A stretch of DNA of 64,000 bases from Onchocerca volvulus (taxonomy: Eukaryota; Nematoda; Chromadorea; Rhabditida; Onchocercidae), in the NCBI GenBank assembly GCA_000499405.2, contig HG738138.1, positions 24,563,687 to 24,627,686 on the forward strand. The letters are read 5' to 3'. Under the pieces are notes generated by a model. That model was not told where the DNA came from and ran no database searches. It was given only the letters and a program-made list of their open reading frames with translations. Numbering within the stretch: the first letter of the stretch is position 1; each line of letters opens with the position of its first letter. Positions 37,797 to 48,090 of the stretch are shown one piece after another. Position numbers and translations under genes: made by a program.

Positions 37797-37996
37797 TCAA
37801 TTTTGACTTAAAATTTCGAGTTCAAATGCGATAGTACCGACAGCTGCTGAATTTGATAACGCTGGTGCACTGACTTCACGAAGTTGTATATTTTTCAACT
37901 GATCTGCGATAGAGCTATCATTTCCTTTGCCCAATGACAGTGAAGATTGAGGTACTGGCGTTGGCGATGCTAGTGGTGCATTTGAAGAAACTGCCG
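37797..37996 (-). CDS. Exon-like block ending in a stop, possibly NOT3 linker
   Basis: After ATTACAG on the minus strand an open frame reads AVSSNAPLASPTPVPQSS, SIADQLKNIQLREVSAPAL and ends FELEILSQN-stop. It starts where the right-arm BUB-1 homology stops. The ASPTPV motif recurs in the NOT3-like exon at 43209-43394, and Ser/Pro-rich linkers are typical of the middle of NOT3, so it may be a downstream exon of that broken gene displaced by the BUB-1 inverted repeat. That link is inference. Confidence 0.4.
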
Positions 37997-38039
37997 CTGT
38001 AATGAAAAAGTTGGAAATGTTGAATTTATTTTGAAGATT

Positions 38040-39610
38040 GTATGATTGTATGATTTAATTTATCCTAAAATCAATTTTGCAAAAGACATTTGCAGCAGTT
38101 ATTTCAAAAAAAATTTCAGCAAAAATGAAATCAATTTTAGTAAATTATTGCAAAAATAAGTTAAAATAGATATACTTGATAAAATGATAACAATATAGCA
38201 TTTGAGACATGAGCGAAAATCCTTCCTTTACTTATTTAACACTTAAGTCATTAAACTGCTGATGTCACCTTTTGCAGTGATCTTGTTCTTTAATTGAACA
38301 GTCGTAACAGTATCATTATTCAAAGCTTCAACACCAGGCTAACTATAACAGGAAAATCACTATTATACATTTTAAGATGTAGCAATTACCGCCTCAAATA
38401 ATTATCAGTTGTAATTAAATTAATTATAATTACTTACAGCAATGCAGAAAACGTCGAACAAGCGCTTATCGTTATAGAGCGGATTATTCTTCTCAGAAAA
38501 CCACCGTTTGGTTTGCATGATGGCTTTTCGTAGATTATAACGGATTTCTCCATCATTTTTAATTCGCTCAAATTGAAGAAATACAAAGACTGACCAATTA
38601 TGAAACCCTAAATAAAGTATGTCATTTCTTCATAATGTTAATTTTATGACTTTAGAAAGTGTAACTAAACTTCAGCTATGCAATCCAAAAGCGAAATGAT
38701 GACAGTTTAAACATTTATAACATACTTCAAAATGTAATCCATCAGTTTCGCTTCAACCGGCGTTTTGTTCACATCTAAAGACGTTCTGAAATTACGCTAA
38801 CACATGATTTTTTCCTAATTTTAAACTTTAGTTTTTCACTTCAAATTTTCAGTATGAATAACTTCATCAATTAGCTATTAAATAGCTTCTTTCATTATAA
38901 TCACAAAATTTATGTCTTGCCATCTGAGATTCCTAATTAATTTAATTCATTTATTGGTTAATTAAAAATGAAAATTGAACTCGCTCAAAAATTGACTGAG
39001 AATAATTTGGTCTGAAATTTAAAAATTATAAAATATTTAAAATGAAAAACTGATCAAGCATATTTTAATCGAAAATTTAATGCTAACTGATTGTTAAATA
39101 ATTTTTGAAAATACAAGCGATATTTGTGAAAAAAAGAATGTAAAAGAAGCAAATATATAGGAATAACTTACGGGACGAATAATGGTAGTGAATCGGGCAA
39201 TTCCATAATCGTCTATTTTGATTTATTCTCAAAATTTTCAGCAAAGATCGGTTGAATAATAGAACAGTGTACTGCCTCTTATCAACTGCAATAAATCAAA
39301 TTAAACAAACATCTAAAGAGAAATGATGGCGTAAATTTCAAAAAATTCGCTCGTGATCTTAATGGACCGATATGCACGATTAAGGATGCAATTCGAGGAT
39401 AGTAAATGAATATCAAACATTAAACGTGAATATCAAATGAAACTATTAAAACGAGAAAACACTCGAGATTATCAAATGAATATCGGGTATCAAATAAGCT
39501 TGAACTGATCGAAATGCAAGCTAACTATTTTATAAAGTACTAAAACTGGGAAAAGATAAAACTGGAAGCTGGTAAATTTCAGAGATTTTGCACGAGGAGA
39601 AATATGTCGA
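38040..39610 (-). pseudogene. BUB-1 5' fragment, right arm of an inverted repeat
   Basis: Reverse-complement match to about 29990-31470 of the plus-strand gene, covering upstream DNA, exon 1 (39172-39206, MELPDSLPLFV), exon 2 (38726-38785, ending VEAKLMDYIL), exon 3 (about 38448-38570, ending WFSEKNNPLYNDKRLFDVF) and intron 3, stopping at the first bases of exon 4. Exons 1 and 2 join in phase, but exon 3 has the same 19-base deletion as the left arm and a TTTGAG acceptor. It shares the exon-2 insertion with the left arm, so the two arms are each other's closest relatives. Homology to the upstream region of the intact gene continues to about 40260, interrupted by the purL fragment. Confidence 0.85.
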
Positions 39611-39901
39611 TTAGAGGAAAATTTTCAAAATAAAAAACTTAAGAAATAATTCTTCGAACTTTTGGAGCAAAATGAATGAGTACAAAATTTGAAAGAAAAA
39701 AAAAAAAAACGAAACAGTTGGTATAGCATAATGGTAGACAATGTTAAGAACAATAGATATTTCAAGTTTGATATTAGTTTGTTTTTTCTAAAGGATAAAC
39801 TCATAAGAACTAACTCAATTTGCGATCATAAAATTCCTTAAAAGAATAAAACCAACAATAAATATACATGGAAGAAACGAGAATAGAAAAAAAAAAAAAA
39901 A

Positions 39902-40078
39902 CTAATTTAAAGAACTGCTCCTTGATAGTGCCTCTGAAGAAAACGTTGCACCATGAATTCCATCTCTTCCAACTTTTCCACCGATAAATACGATTTTATC
40001 ACCACTTTTAGGTTTCTTATGTGAAGGTACATTATTTATACTACGCGGCATAATTCCAACACTTCCAACAAAGACTAG
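39902..40078 (-). pseudogene. purL: Bacterial purL fragment (probable Wolbachia transfer)
   Basis: Minus-strand frame LVFVGSVGIMPRSINNVPSH, KKPKSGDKIVFIGGKVG and RDGIHGATFSSEAL is the AIR-synthase-type segment of bacterial phosphoribosylformylglycinamidine synthase; GRDGIHGATF is the bacterial signature and eukaryotic enzymes differ here. It lies inside DNA homologous to 29450-29860 but is absent there, so it is an insertion of about 180 bp. Wolbachia is the expected donor in a filarial host; the donor is inferred. Too short to be functional. Confidence 0.8.
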
Positions 40079-40269
40079 CCACAAAACCTATCGTACCTAC
40101 AATCATAGATAAGAAACCAAAAAGGATATCACTTCTATAGATGACGTAATTTAAAGAATATCGGTGGATCAATGATGTTGGCAATAGACAATATAATTGT
40201 ATGCAAATTGTGACTTACTAGAATTTTCCTTGCCAGAATTTCCTATCGGGAATACATGCATTCATTACT

Positions 40270-40271
40270 AC

Positions 40272-40305
<34 letters not shown>

Positions 40306-41755
40306 ATTAGCTATCTTCAGCGACTGAAAATCAGTTCATTGGTTCAAATTGTTCAAATTTAGTTAATTAAATCACATGAATCCTAATTAATTAATTGATT
40401 TCCAAGACTGAAATTATTCTACTTTAAATAAATTAACACAGATTTAAATTTGCAAACGTTATCATTATTCCATAATTTTTTTGATTATTTTTTCCTTTTT
40501 TCTTCTTTTCGATTATGCATTCGTAAATAAACTGGGTATCTTGGACGCTATTAAATTCCATGTCCGAACAATTCTGCTTCAAATTAACATCCATCAAAAT
40601 TAAGTGATCATCCAACGATATATCACGAATACATAACAGTTGGCAGATGATTCTTATAATAAAAATGAGTAATGGATACTGTGCTGATAAATTTGTAAGA
40701 TATCTGCAAATGTCTGATGATAATGATAATAAATTGATAGTCTAGTGTTTTATCATAACTAGATTGATTTTTTTTCGATTTTTCAAAACAACTGATTAAA
40801 CTGATTATATTTTTTAGAACAGGATATTTCTCCATAAATGGATATTGAAAAGTTTCAGAAAGCAAAAAAACTTAAAGTTAATTAGGCATGCCTTTAGTAA
40901 ATATAAATATCGGATCGATCTAAAAATAATATTAAAAATTAATTGCAATAATAATCTGAAAGGTGCAAAATCCACTCAAGTGTATATGCAAATATATATC
41001 ATTAATTTGAAAATTTTCAAATTCAATACCAAAAAACAGACAATTTGCCGAACATAACTATATGTAGCTTTATCAGATTGTTCAAATTGTTAGAACAATC
41101 CGGTTTATCGTCTCTATTTGCTTGCATTGTCGAACTTTTCCCCATAGAACATTGCACTTGAGGATAATTTGGTGAATCTTCCTAGCAGTTTACAAAACAG
41201 GTTACTGCGCATCATATGTAAAAATACATGAGACAATGATTAATTGATTATTCTTAATACTCGAAATCTGAAGCATACATGACCAATGCTTGTTCCATTT
41301 CTATTTCCAGAATATTTCCATTATGCTCGCTTAAGCAGAAATTTACAAAATTATATTTAAAAACAATAAAATTAAATTTCATTATATTGAAAGAATTAAT
41401 TGAAGAAGATTCAATTATTCTTAAATCCTAGTTCAGAATCAGATTTCTGAATTTTGCTCAGAATTCAAAAACGGTGCATCGGTCGAAAAACAAAACATCG
41501 GCCGAAAAACATTTAATGGGGCTATAAAAAAAAATTCATTTCTAGCTAACTAATTAGATTACATAGTAGCAACATATCTAAGAGAGAGTGATGTGGTACT
41601 ATCCAAATGATGATTATCATGAATCGCTTAATCACTAAGAATTAATGATATATTGTGAAGATTGCGAGATTCAAGAACAAACGAACAGAAAAAGAAACAA
41701 AGAGAAATGAATATGACAATCATTACTATTTCCTAGTGATATCTGCAAATTAAGA
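40270..41755. other. No gene seen
   Basis: Starts with a run of more than 30 A (about 40271-40302). The rest is AT-rich with no exon that has both splice sites and a protein-like reading. Confidence 0.5.
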
Positions 41756-41759
41756 TAAT

Positions 41760-41930
41760 GCACGTACTCCGATAATATAACTGCACGTTAATCGGTGTAT
41801 ATGCACGTACTCCGATAATATAACTGCACGTTAATCGGTGTATATGCACGTACTCCGATAATATAACTGCACGTTAATCGGTGTATGTGCACGTACTCCG
41901 ATAATATAACTGCACGTTAATCGCTGTATA
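41760..41930. repeat. 43-bp tandem repeat, four copies
   Basis: Unit GCACGTACTCCGATAATATA followed by ACTGCACGTTAATCGGTGTATAT, starting at 41760, 41803, 41846 and 41889, nearly identical. Each unit contains CCGAT...ATCGG complementarity. Its sequence is unrelated to the other 43-bp array at 2 kb. Confidence 0.95.
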
Positions 41931-41934
41931 ATAC

Positions 41935-42950
41935 ATTTGAAATATCTCATGATCCCAGCCATTATATCCTTTTCAAAAAAAAAATCTCTTCCGTCGACCA
42001 GAACTTCCAATGCTAATATTACTATATTTATTTTATCGAATAATCAATATTTTCATAATCTAATACATGGGTTAGTCTCAAATTATCTGATTTATCCCAT
42101 CTTTATCCCTAGATAAATGAACACAATAAACAAATAATTCCAAAAGATATGACATACACTAAAATATCTTTTGTAACAAAAAAAAAAAAAAACTAGAAAG
42201 AAATGTAATACTTGAAATATTAAAAAGCTATTTTGCAATACATATTTTTTTTTGCTGAAACTTTGAAACTTCAATTCTAAGCTTAATTTCTCAATTTAAA
42301 TTTAAATAGAATTTGATTAAAAATTCAAAAAAAAAAAAAAAGAATCAAAAATATTGCAAAATCTACAAAATATCCCCAAATTAGATACGTTAACACTATT
42401 GATATTTAACATAATAGGTTCGGAAAAATATGCATATATATGTATCTACACATAGACAATTACAATAAATATATGTCGAATAAATGAGTACAATAAATAA
42501 GAACCAAGCAAAGGGATACTTTTAATATCGTATCGCGCCAATTTCAAAAAATCAACAAAAAAAGGGGGCAAAAATAAATTGTTAGAATATCTGATGGAGA
42601 TATCACAATCTTTCCTTATAATGAAATTAAAGGAAAAAATTTTTAATGCTCTAAAATGCATGAATTTATATATTCCTCATTATCCGATAAAAATTATGAA
42701 ATCAAGCGAAATAACATCTTATTTTATTATTTGGAAAAGTTGGGAAATCAATGAACTTGAATAAGAACAAATGAAAATTAATTCAAATAATCAATCTATT
42801 TTGATCTTTACTTATTTTGAAGCATCATAATTTTTTTTTTTTGAACCTTTACCACTTCCTAATAATTTAGGAAGTCAAAATCTTAAAAATTGATGCAATT
42901 TATTTTGAAACTATAGCAATTAATCGAGAATACATTACTAACTTGGTAAG
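41935..42950. other. No gene seen
   Basis: AT-rich with poly-A tracts (for example 42179-42193 and 42328-42341), downstream of the broken NOT3 copy. Confidence 0.5.
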
Positions 42951-42957
42951 TTTTAAC

Positions 42958-45401
42958 GGTGTAGCTGGTGTACTTCTGCTGGCTGATATTTGTCGTGGTA
43001 AAAGTTAAATGTCTTTGCTTTGTATTATTGTCGTCGTCCGTTTCCTAATATAAGGACATTACTGGCTCAAAGATCGAATTTAAGTAATAGTAAGAGAATA
43101 TCTACTAATTGATATTCAAATTGATAAGTATCCCAAAATTTTCCACGAAATTGCTTTTTGAATAGAAAATAAAAAACTGCCATCTAAAAAGAAAAAAATT
43201 GTGCTTACAATGTATCCAGAAATAATGTTTAGCTGGTTTATAAGAAACCTTCGGTACGACCGGTGTAGGTGATGCAACTGGTGATATTCTCCTATCTATA
43301 TTGTTTTCCATTTTTTCATCAGAATCAGACGAATCAAAAATAGCACCATCTAATTGCGGCGTATATGATTGCAGATCCAACTCATCATAAACTCCTAAAA
43401 ATTTAGTCATTTTATTTGTCAATATCATGTATATTTACTGAATTACTGGAAATATTTAAAAAAAAAAAAAAAAAAAAGAATGGTCAAGTAAATTCAGTCT
43501 TCCAAAAATCTAATTGAATGAGCGTAATAATTCCAAAGCAAAACAAATTTTTTATTCACATATCTGAAATCCATCATTTGTCTAACTTTCTATTGCTAAA
43601 AATATTGTCAGTCAAAGATTACCTGTTATTTCGGAATCAAATGACTCAGAATCATTTTCACTTTCGGGATTCAAAGATTCGATGTACATTTCGAAAGATT
43701 CTTTCAGCGCATCCATTACTCTCGTACTTTCCAAATGTTCCAGTATTAACAAGCCTCATACAAATTTCCTAATTTCGATACGTGAAACTCTTATTCGTTC
43801 CAAATGTTTTCTCAAATCATCTAATCGTTTCAATTTCTAAAATAATTGTTTTTTTTTTTTTTTTTTTTTTTTTGTAAGGAAAATTCCGATGCATATTTTC
43901 TATCAAAAAATTATTTTGTTTATATTTTGATAGCATATTCCTTATTTAAGATAAAAAATTTTGAAAGAATAAGAGTTACGTTCAATTTCACATTTCAGTA
44001 ATTGTTCTTTTCTATCTCAACAAGATGATATGCAAGAAAGTAATGGAAGTATTTCCAGTTTTATGGGATATGAGTGAAATTTGCTGTCAGTAACATACTA
44101 TTTGTCCTTTATGTCTTATTTTCATATAATAAAACAATAAAGCAATATGAATAACGGCAAATAGAGCATTCTATGCTAAAGATGGCTAATGAGCTTCGTA
44201 GATCTTAGTAAAATTATATATATATAAAAAAAAGAAAAAAACTAGGGACAAAAAAAAAACGATGAACCTCTTTCTCGTCTTTCTTTGGATCGTCCCTTTT
44301 ACCTTTCTTTCTTGTCTGATCAGCTGTTGACAAAGATTCAATTTGTGATTCAGTCTTATCAACTTCGTCTTCTAGATATCGCATTTGGTACTAAAAGTTT
44401 ACTTCTAAAAAACTTTCGTAACTACTAATTTTTCTAGCTAGTTTTAAAATTCTCAAAAAATCGTGAAATGTCTAACAATTAAAATACCTGCAACCACTAC
44501 ACAGTTTCCGCCTTTTCTTTTTCCCGGGATATCAAGCTTCCTAATTCGGCTGATAATCTCGGCTTGCTGTGTGATTTGGTTTTATTCTCTCTTTCAATAT
44601 CCTTGAATTGCTCCATTCTTTGTTCTATTAACTTTCCGATAAGAAATCAATTTATCGATTTATGCTGGAAAACAGAAAATGAAATTACCGATATAAGCAA
44701 GTTTGCATAGATATAAATGGAGTTATCAGATTATGCTACCAACATAACTCAGTTTTCTACAGTCCCATATACTATCTCGAATATTTCACTTATTTCCATA
44801 TACTACTACTACACTATATTTATTTTTTAGCTCTATCAATAAAGCTAGAAATTATATAAAAGTTTTAAAATACAATAATCTTAATATCGGATGAATTCTG
44901 CCAGCCTTTGATTTGATCCCTTAGCCTTTGCAACTTCTTTATTTCTTCTTTTTTAAAATCATCCTGCAATATTTTTCTCTAGTATTCCGTTTGCATTAAT
45001 GAATCAATATATTGCAAAAATTTCTTAAGTATCAAAAAAAAAAAGAAAAAGAAAAAATACGAACTTTTTAAAATAAGAAGTCATTTAATGAGCAAAATCT
45101 AAAATTGAGTTAATATTTCAGCTATGTCTATGATTTTAGATAAGTTTTCTCAAAATCAAAAGCTTTAGAAAGAAGATGAACTTGAAATTTCTCTCTTTGA
45201 TTATCACTGTTCGCTTCATGCATTTTTGCCATTGTTTCTTCAAATAATTCGACTCCTTCCTCCACCTGCAACAACATTTTGAACAAAATGAATAAAACAA
45301 AAGAAACTCTGAAAATGAATCTAAATTAGGAAGAACAATATTAATTTAACCTTCTTGAAACATTTATCAATTTCATTGAGCAGTTTTCGTTTTTTAGCCA
45401 T
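42958..45401 (-). pseudogene. ntl-3: CCR4-NOT subunit 3 (NOT3) N-terminal copy, broken
   Basis: Minus-strand exons: 45351-45401 (MAKKRKLLNEIDKCFKK), 45182-45265 (VEEGVELFEETMAKMHEAN), about 44880-44963 (KKEEIKKLQRLRDQIKGW), 44488-44664 (MEQFKDIERENKTKSHSKPR), 44268-44390 (YLEDEVDKTESQIESLS), 43623-43836 (LKRLDDLRKHLERIRVSRIE, LESTRVMDALKESFEMYI), 43209-43394 (VYDELDLQSYTPQLDG, SPVASPTPV), 42958-43044. This is the coiled-coil NOT3 N-terminal domain in order. NOT3 is part of the cytoplasmic deadenylase complex. Damage: missing donor after exon 3, one-base shift in YRK/LIEQ in exon 4, TAG inside ETV-WLQ, TGA inside KFV-GLL, and TGA at the 43209/43044 junction. The C-terminal NOT-box is absent. 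Upstream a signal-like block lies close, but no promoter is assignable. Confidence 0.88.
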
Positions 45402-45750
45402 AGAAATAAGTTTGACAGTTTGCTGGAAAAAAAAAAGAAAAAAATATGCTATTTAAATTCGCTAAAAATCCACAATATATATGTTTGCTTTTTTACAGTT
45501 ATCTCTGAATAAATGAATTTTTTTCTAAAACTTTTCGAGAAAAAAGAAAAAATCAGTGCAAACTTGATTTTACCAAATTTAAACTTAATCTTTTGGATTA
45601 GCAACTCATCTGCTAAATATTATTTCCTTTATTATCTTATCAATATTAGAAAATTTCCTAATATTCTGGATGCACATCATCAAAAACCGGGTCTTAAATG
45701 AAGTCTTAATAGTTTCTATTAATTATGCTATTCATCTAAAGCTTAAATAG

Positions 45751-46204
45751 CTATTTAACTTGCAAATGAGTTATGATCTTCAAAAATCCCAACTTTAACA
45801 TTTCCATTAAAACAACAGATTTTTGCTTTTTCGATCCCTGTGGATATTTGAAGTCATTGAAAGAAAAAAAAGAATAATGAAAAAATAAAAAGAAAAATAA
45901 TACATACCTAATTACAGAGGTACAAAATACAAATCTATAAAAATGAAATCGATAAACGATGAAAAATAGAATCTTTCGCCGATCGTTTCCAAGCATTCAG
46001 CGGCGAGCAAATCTTTTGGATATAGCAATATCAGTAATAGAAGAAGAAGCAACAATTCTGGTTGTCTTAATTCTACGACAAATAACTGTTTTTTTCGAAT
46101 AATATATCGCAGCAATTAATTATTATTGATATTTTGTTGCTGTCATCAAATAAAATTCGCTAGTGAAATCAACAATACGAGCTTTTAATTGTAATATACG
46201 ATCC
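45751..46204 (-). CDS. Possible small secreted-protein exons, unidentified
   Basis: Three minus-strand pieces. 46126-46204: after ATTTTCAG, DRILQLKARIVDFTSEFYL and MTATKYQ-stop. About 45960-46115: a hydrophobic Leu run (ELLLLLLLLILLYPKDLLAA) like a signal peptide followed by ECLETIGERFYF. 45753-45835: after ATCCACAG, KKQKSVVLMEMLKLGFLK and a stop. The first could be the tail of a gene cut by the rearranged block at 46286; the other two could be a small secreted gene. Weak evidence. Confidence 0.28.
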
Positions 46205-46285
46205 TGAAAATAATGCATTAAAAAAATATTACCTTCGTGAAATAACGCGCTGTTAGAATCAAAAATGATAGCAAATAAATTATGA

Positions 46286-47530
46286 CATCTACGAACCACA
46301 ATATTATTTAGTCCCAAATTCAAGCAAGGTAGTGAAATACAAGTCCGTCGATATTATTGTGGAAGCAGATGAAGCGGTTAATTACTCAACAGAATTTTTG
46401 AATTCGCTTATCTGCCAGGGATGTCACCGCATGTGCTGCAATTGAAAATCGATGTGTCAATTATCAAATTTGCGAATTATCGATCAGCCAAAACTTTGCA
46501 GTGGCACGCGACTTGCAGTAAAAAAATTAATGAGCAACTTCGTAGAAGCGGCAATCTTGACAGGACTTTTTTAAGATGAAGATGTCTTCATTCTTCGCAT
46601 TCCTATGATTCCAACGGATATGCCATTTCAGTTGAAGAGATTGCATTTCCCAATGCGATTGGAGATGTTTGCATTCACCATCAACAAGCTCAGGGCCATT
46701 CTTTAGTTGTTGCATGTTCTAGAGTCGGCAAACAGACACTCTCTATCTTTACACGGAATAACAAAAAATTTATATCCCACAAGTAATATTGAAATAAGTT
46801 GTTTGACTGAAATCAAGATCATTGTTTTATTCAAGGCAAACAGATTATCGATAGGCTTTTATTGGGCAAGCCAGAAACAAGATCTAAAAATGGGCTATCA
46901 GCATCTCGAGGATGTGGTAATCGATTCCCGTGAAGGAAATTAAATATTTCTACATTATCAGCGTATCATCATGATGAAACTTGATCAGTAATTTTATCAG
47001 TACATCAACAATTGCGTATTTTTGTTTTTACTATCAATAACGTGTCTTGCCCAATAAAACATAATAACGTGTCAAATTTTATCATTGTGAATTCATCTAA
47101 ATGTGTTTTGACTTCCTCATAACTCCTTTTTTTTTTTTTTTTTTAAATAGAGAAGAAGAAATATAACTAAACTTCGATTTGCTGAGCTGAATTTGCGATG
47201 TTTGGTTATAAAATTGTTAAAACCTTCAAAGTTCTAACTTAATTTGTTTATAGTTATTAAAGTTTGAAATATATTGGCTAAATACTGCATGGAAAAGCTC
47301 TCTCTCTCAGATTATGGATTAATACATAGATAGAAGCATCAGAAAGTTGAAAATAATTAATTGAAAAGAATTATTTTCGAAGAATTCAAAATTAAATGGA
47401 AGAAATGAAATTTTTAAAGTTTATTTAAGCTTTTTAAAGCTTAACTGGAAAAAGGGTTGTCAATGTGAACCGGAAAAAATGAAATAAAAATTGATTTTTC
47501 TTTTTAATTTGAAAAGAAAAGTAATTCTTG
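46286..47530 (+). repeat. Rearranged copy: Helentron helicase joined to UGM last exon
   Basis: 46286-46808 matches 18852-19430 (helicase fragment) nearly base for base, with a 41-base deletion after CATTCTTTAG. At 46809, without spacer, it jumps to sequence matching 18033 onward: the UGM last exon ([10 protein letters not shown] in the shifted frame; the UGM frame carries the IDRLLLG segment) and its 3' flank, continuing with decreasing similarity to about 47530. The order is helicase then UGM, the reverse of the 18-19 kb locus. Shared stops show both helicase copies descend from an already dead element. Confidence 0.9.
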
Positions 47531-47711
47531 GATTTATATTTTAACTCAAATTTTAATATCATTGTTCGTTTATGAACATGAGAAAGTATCCAAATAAAAA
47601 AAAGCAAGAATCTAAAAAATTTATACACAAAAACATTAACAACTTTACGTTTAGAAACGTAAATTCAGAAAATTCATCAAGATGACATACGTGTAATGTA
47701 AGACCATTCAC

Positions 47712-48090
47712 CGATATTATCGATTTTTACCAATTGAGCTTTATTTTCCCTACAGATATTTCGAGCATTTCGAGCTGTTGTTTGATACTAAAAAAATTTT
47801 AAACCTCAAAAATGTTAATATATAACTGATACAAAGTTACATGAATTAATTAAGCATGAATTCATACAATAAAAGATTTAATTTTAAATCGATCGTTCAA
47901 TTTTGTGAGATAAAAGATCAGATGTTCATACTACAAAAATGCAAATTTTCTATGATCAATTAATTAATTCATCATAATTACGATAATTTCATATGAATGA
48001 TTACACGATAAACAAAATAACAGTAGACATTGGATCCCTGATCTGCTTTGAACCAACCACCACATTCGTAATCTGTCATCACTCGTTTCG
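47712..48090 (-). CDS. C-type lectin domain, N-terminal half only
   Basis: Minus-strand exons 48014-48090 and 47712-47787 join in phase: YECGGWFKADQGSNVYCYF then YQTTARNARNICRENK and AQLVKIDNI. This is the start of a C-type lectin-like domain (first Cys pair, GWF, Tyr-Cys-Tyr, the A-x-x-x-C helix and AQLV-x-I strand). A GTGAAT donor follows but no exon with the WIG or carbohydrate-binding part is found before the rearranged block. A signal peptide exon is not seen either. Splice sites and frame look intact, so the break is recent or exons are missing. Partial gene. Confidence 0.7.
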
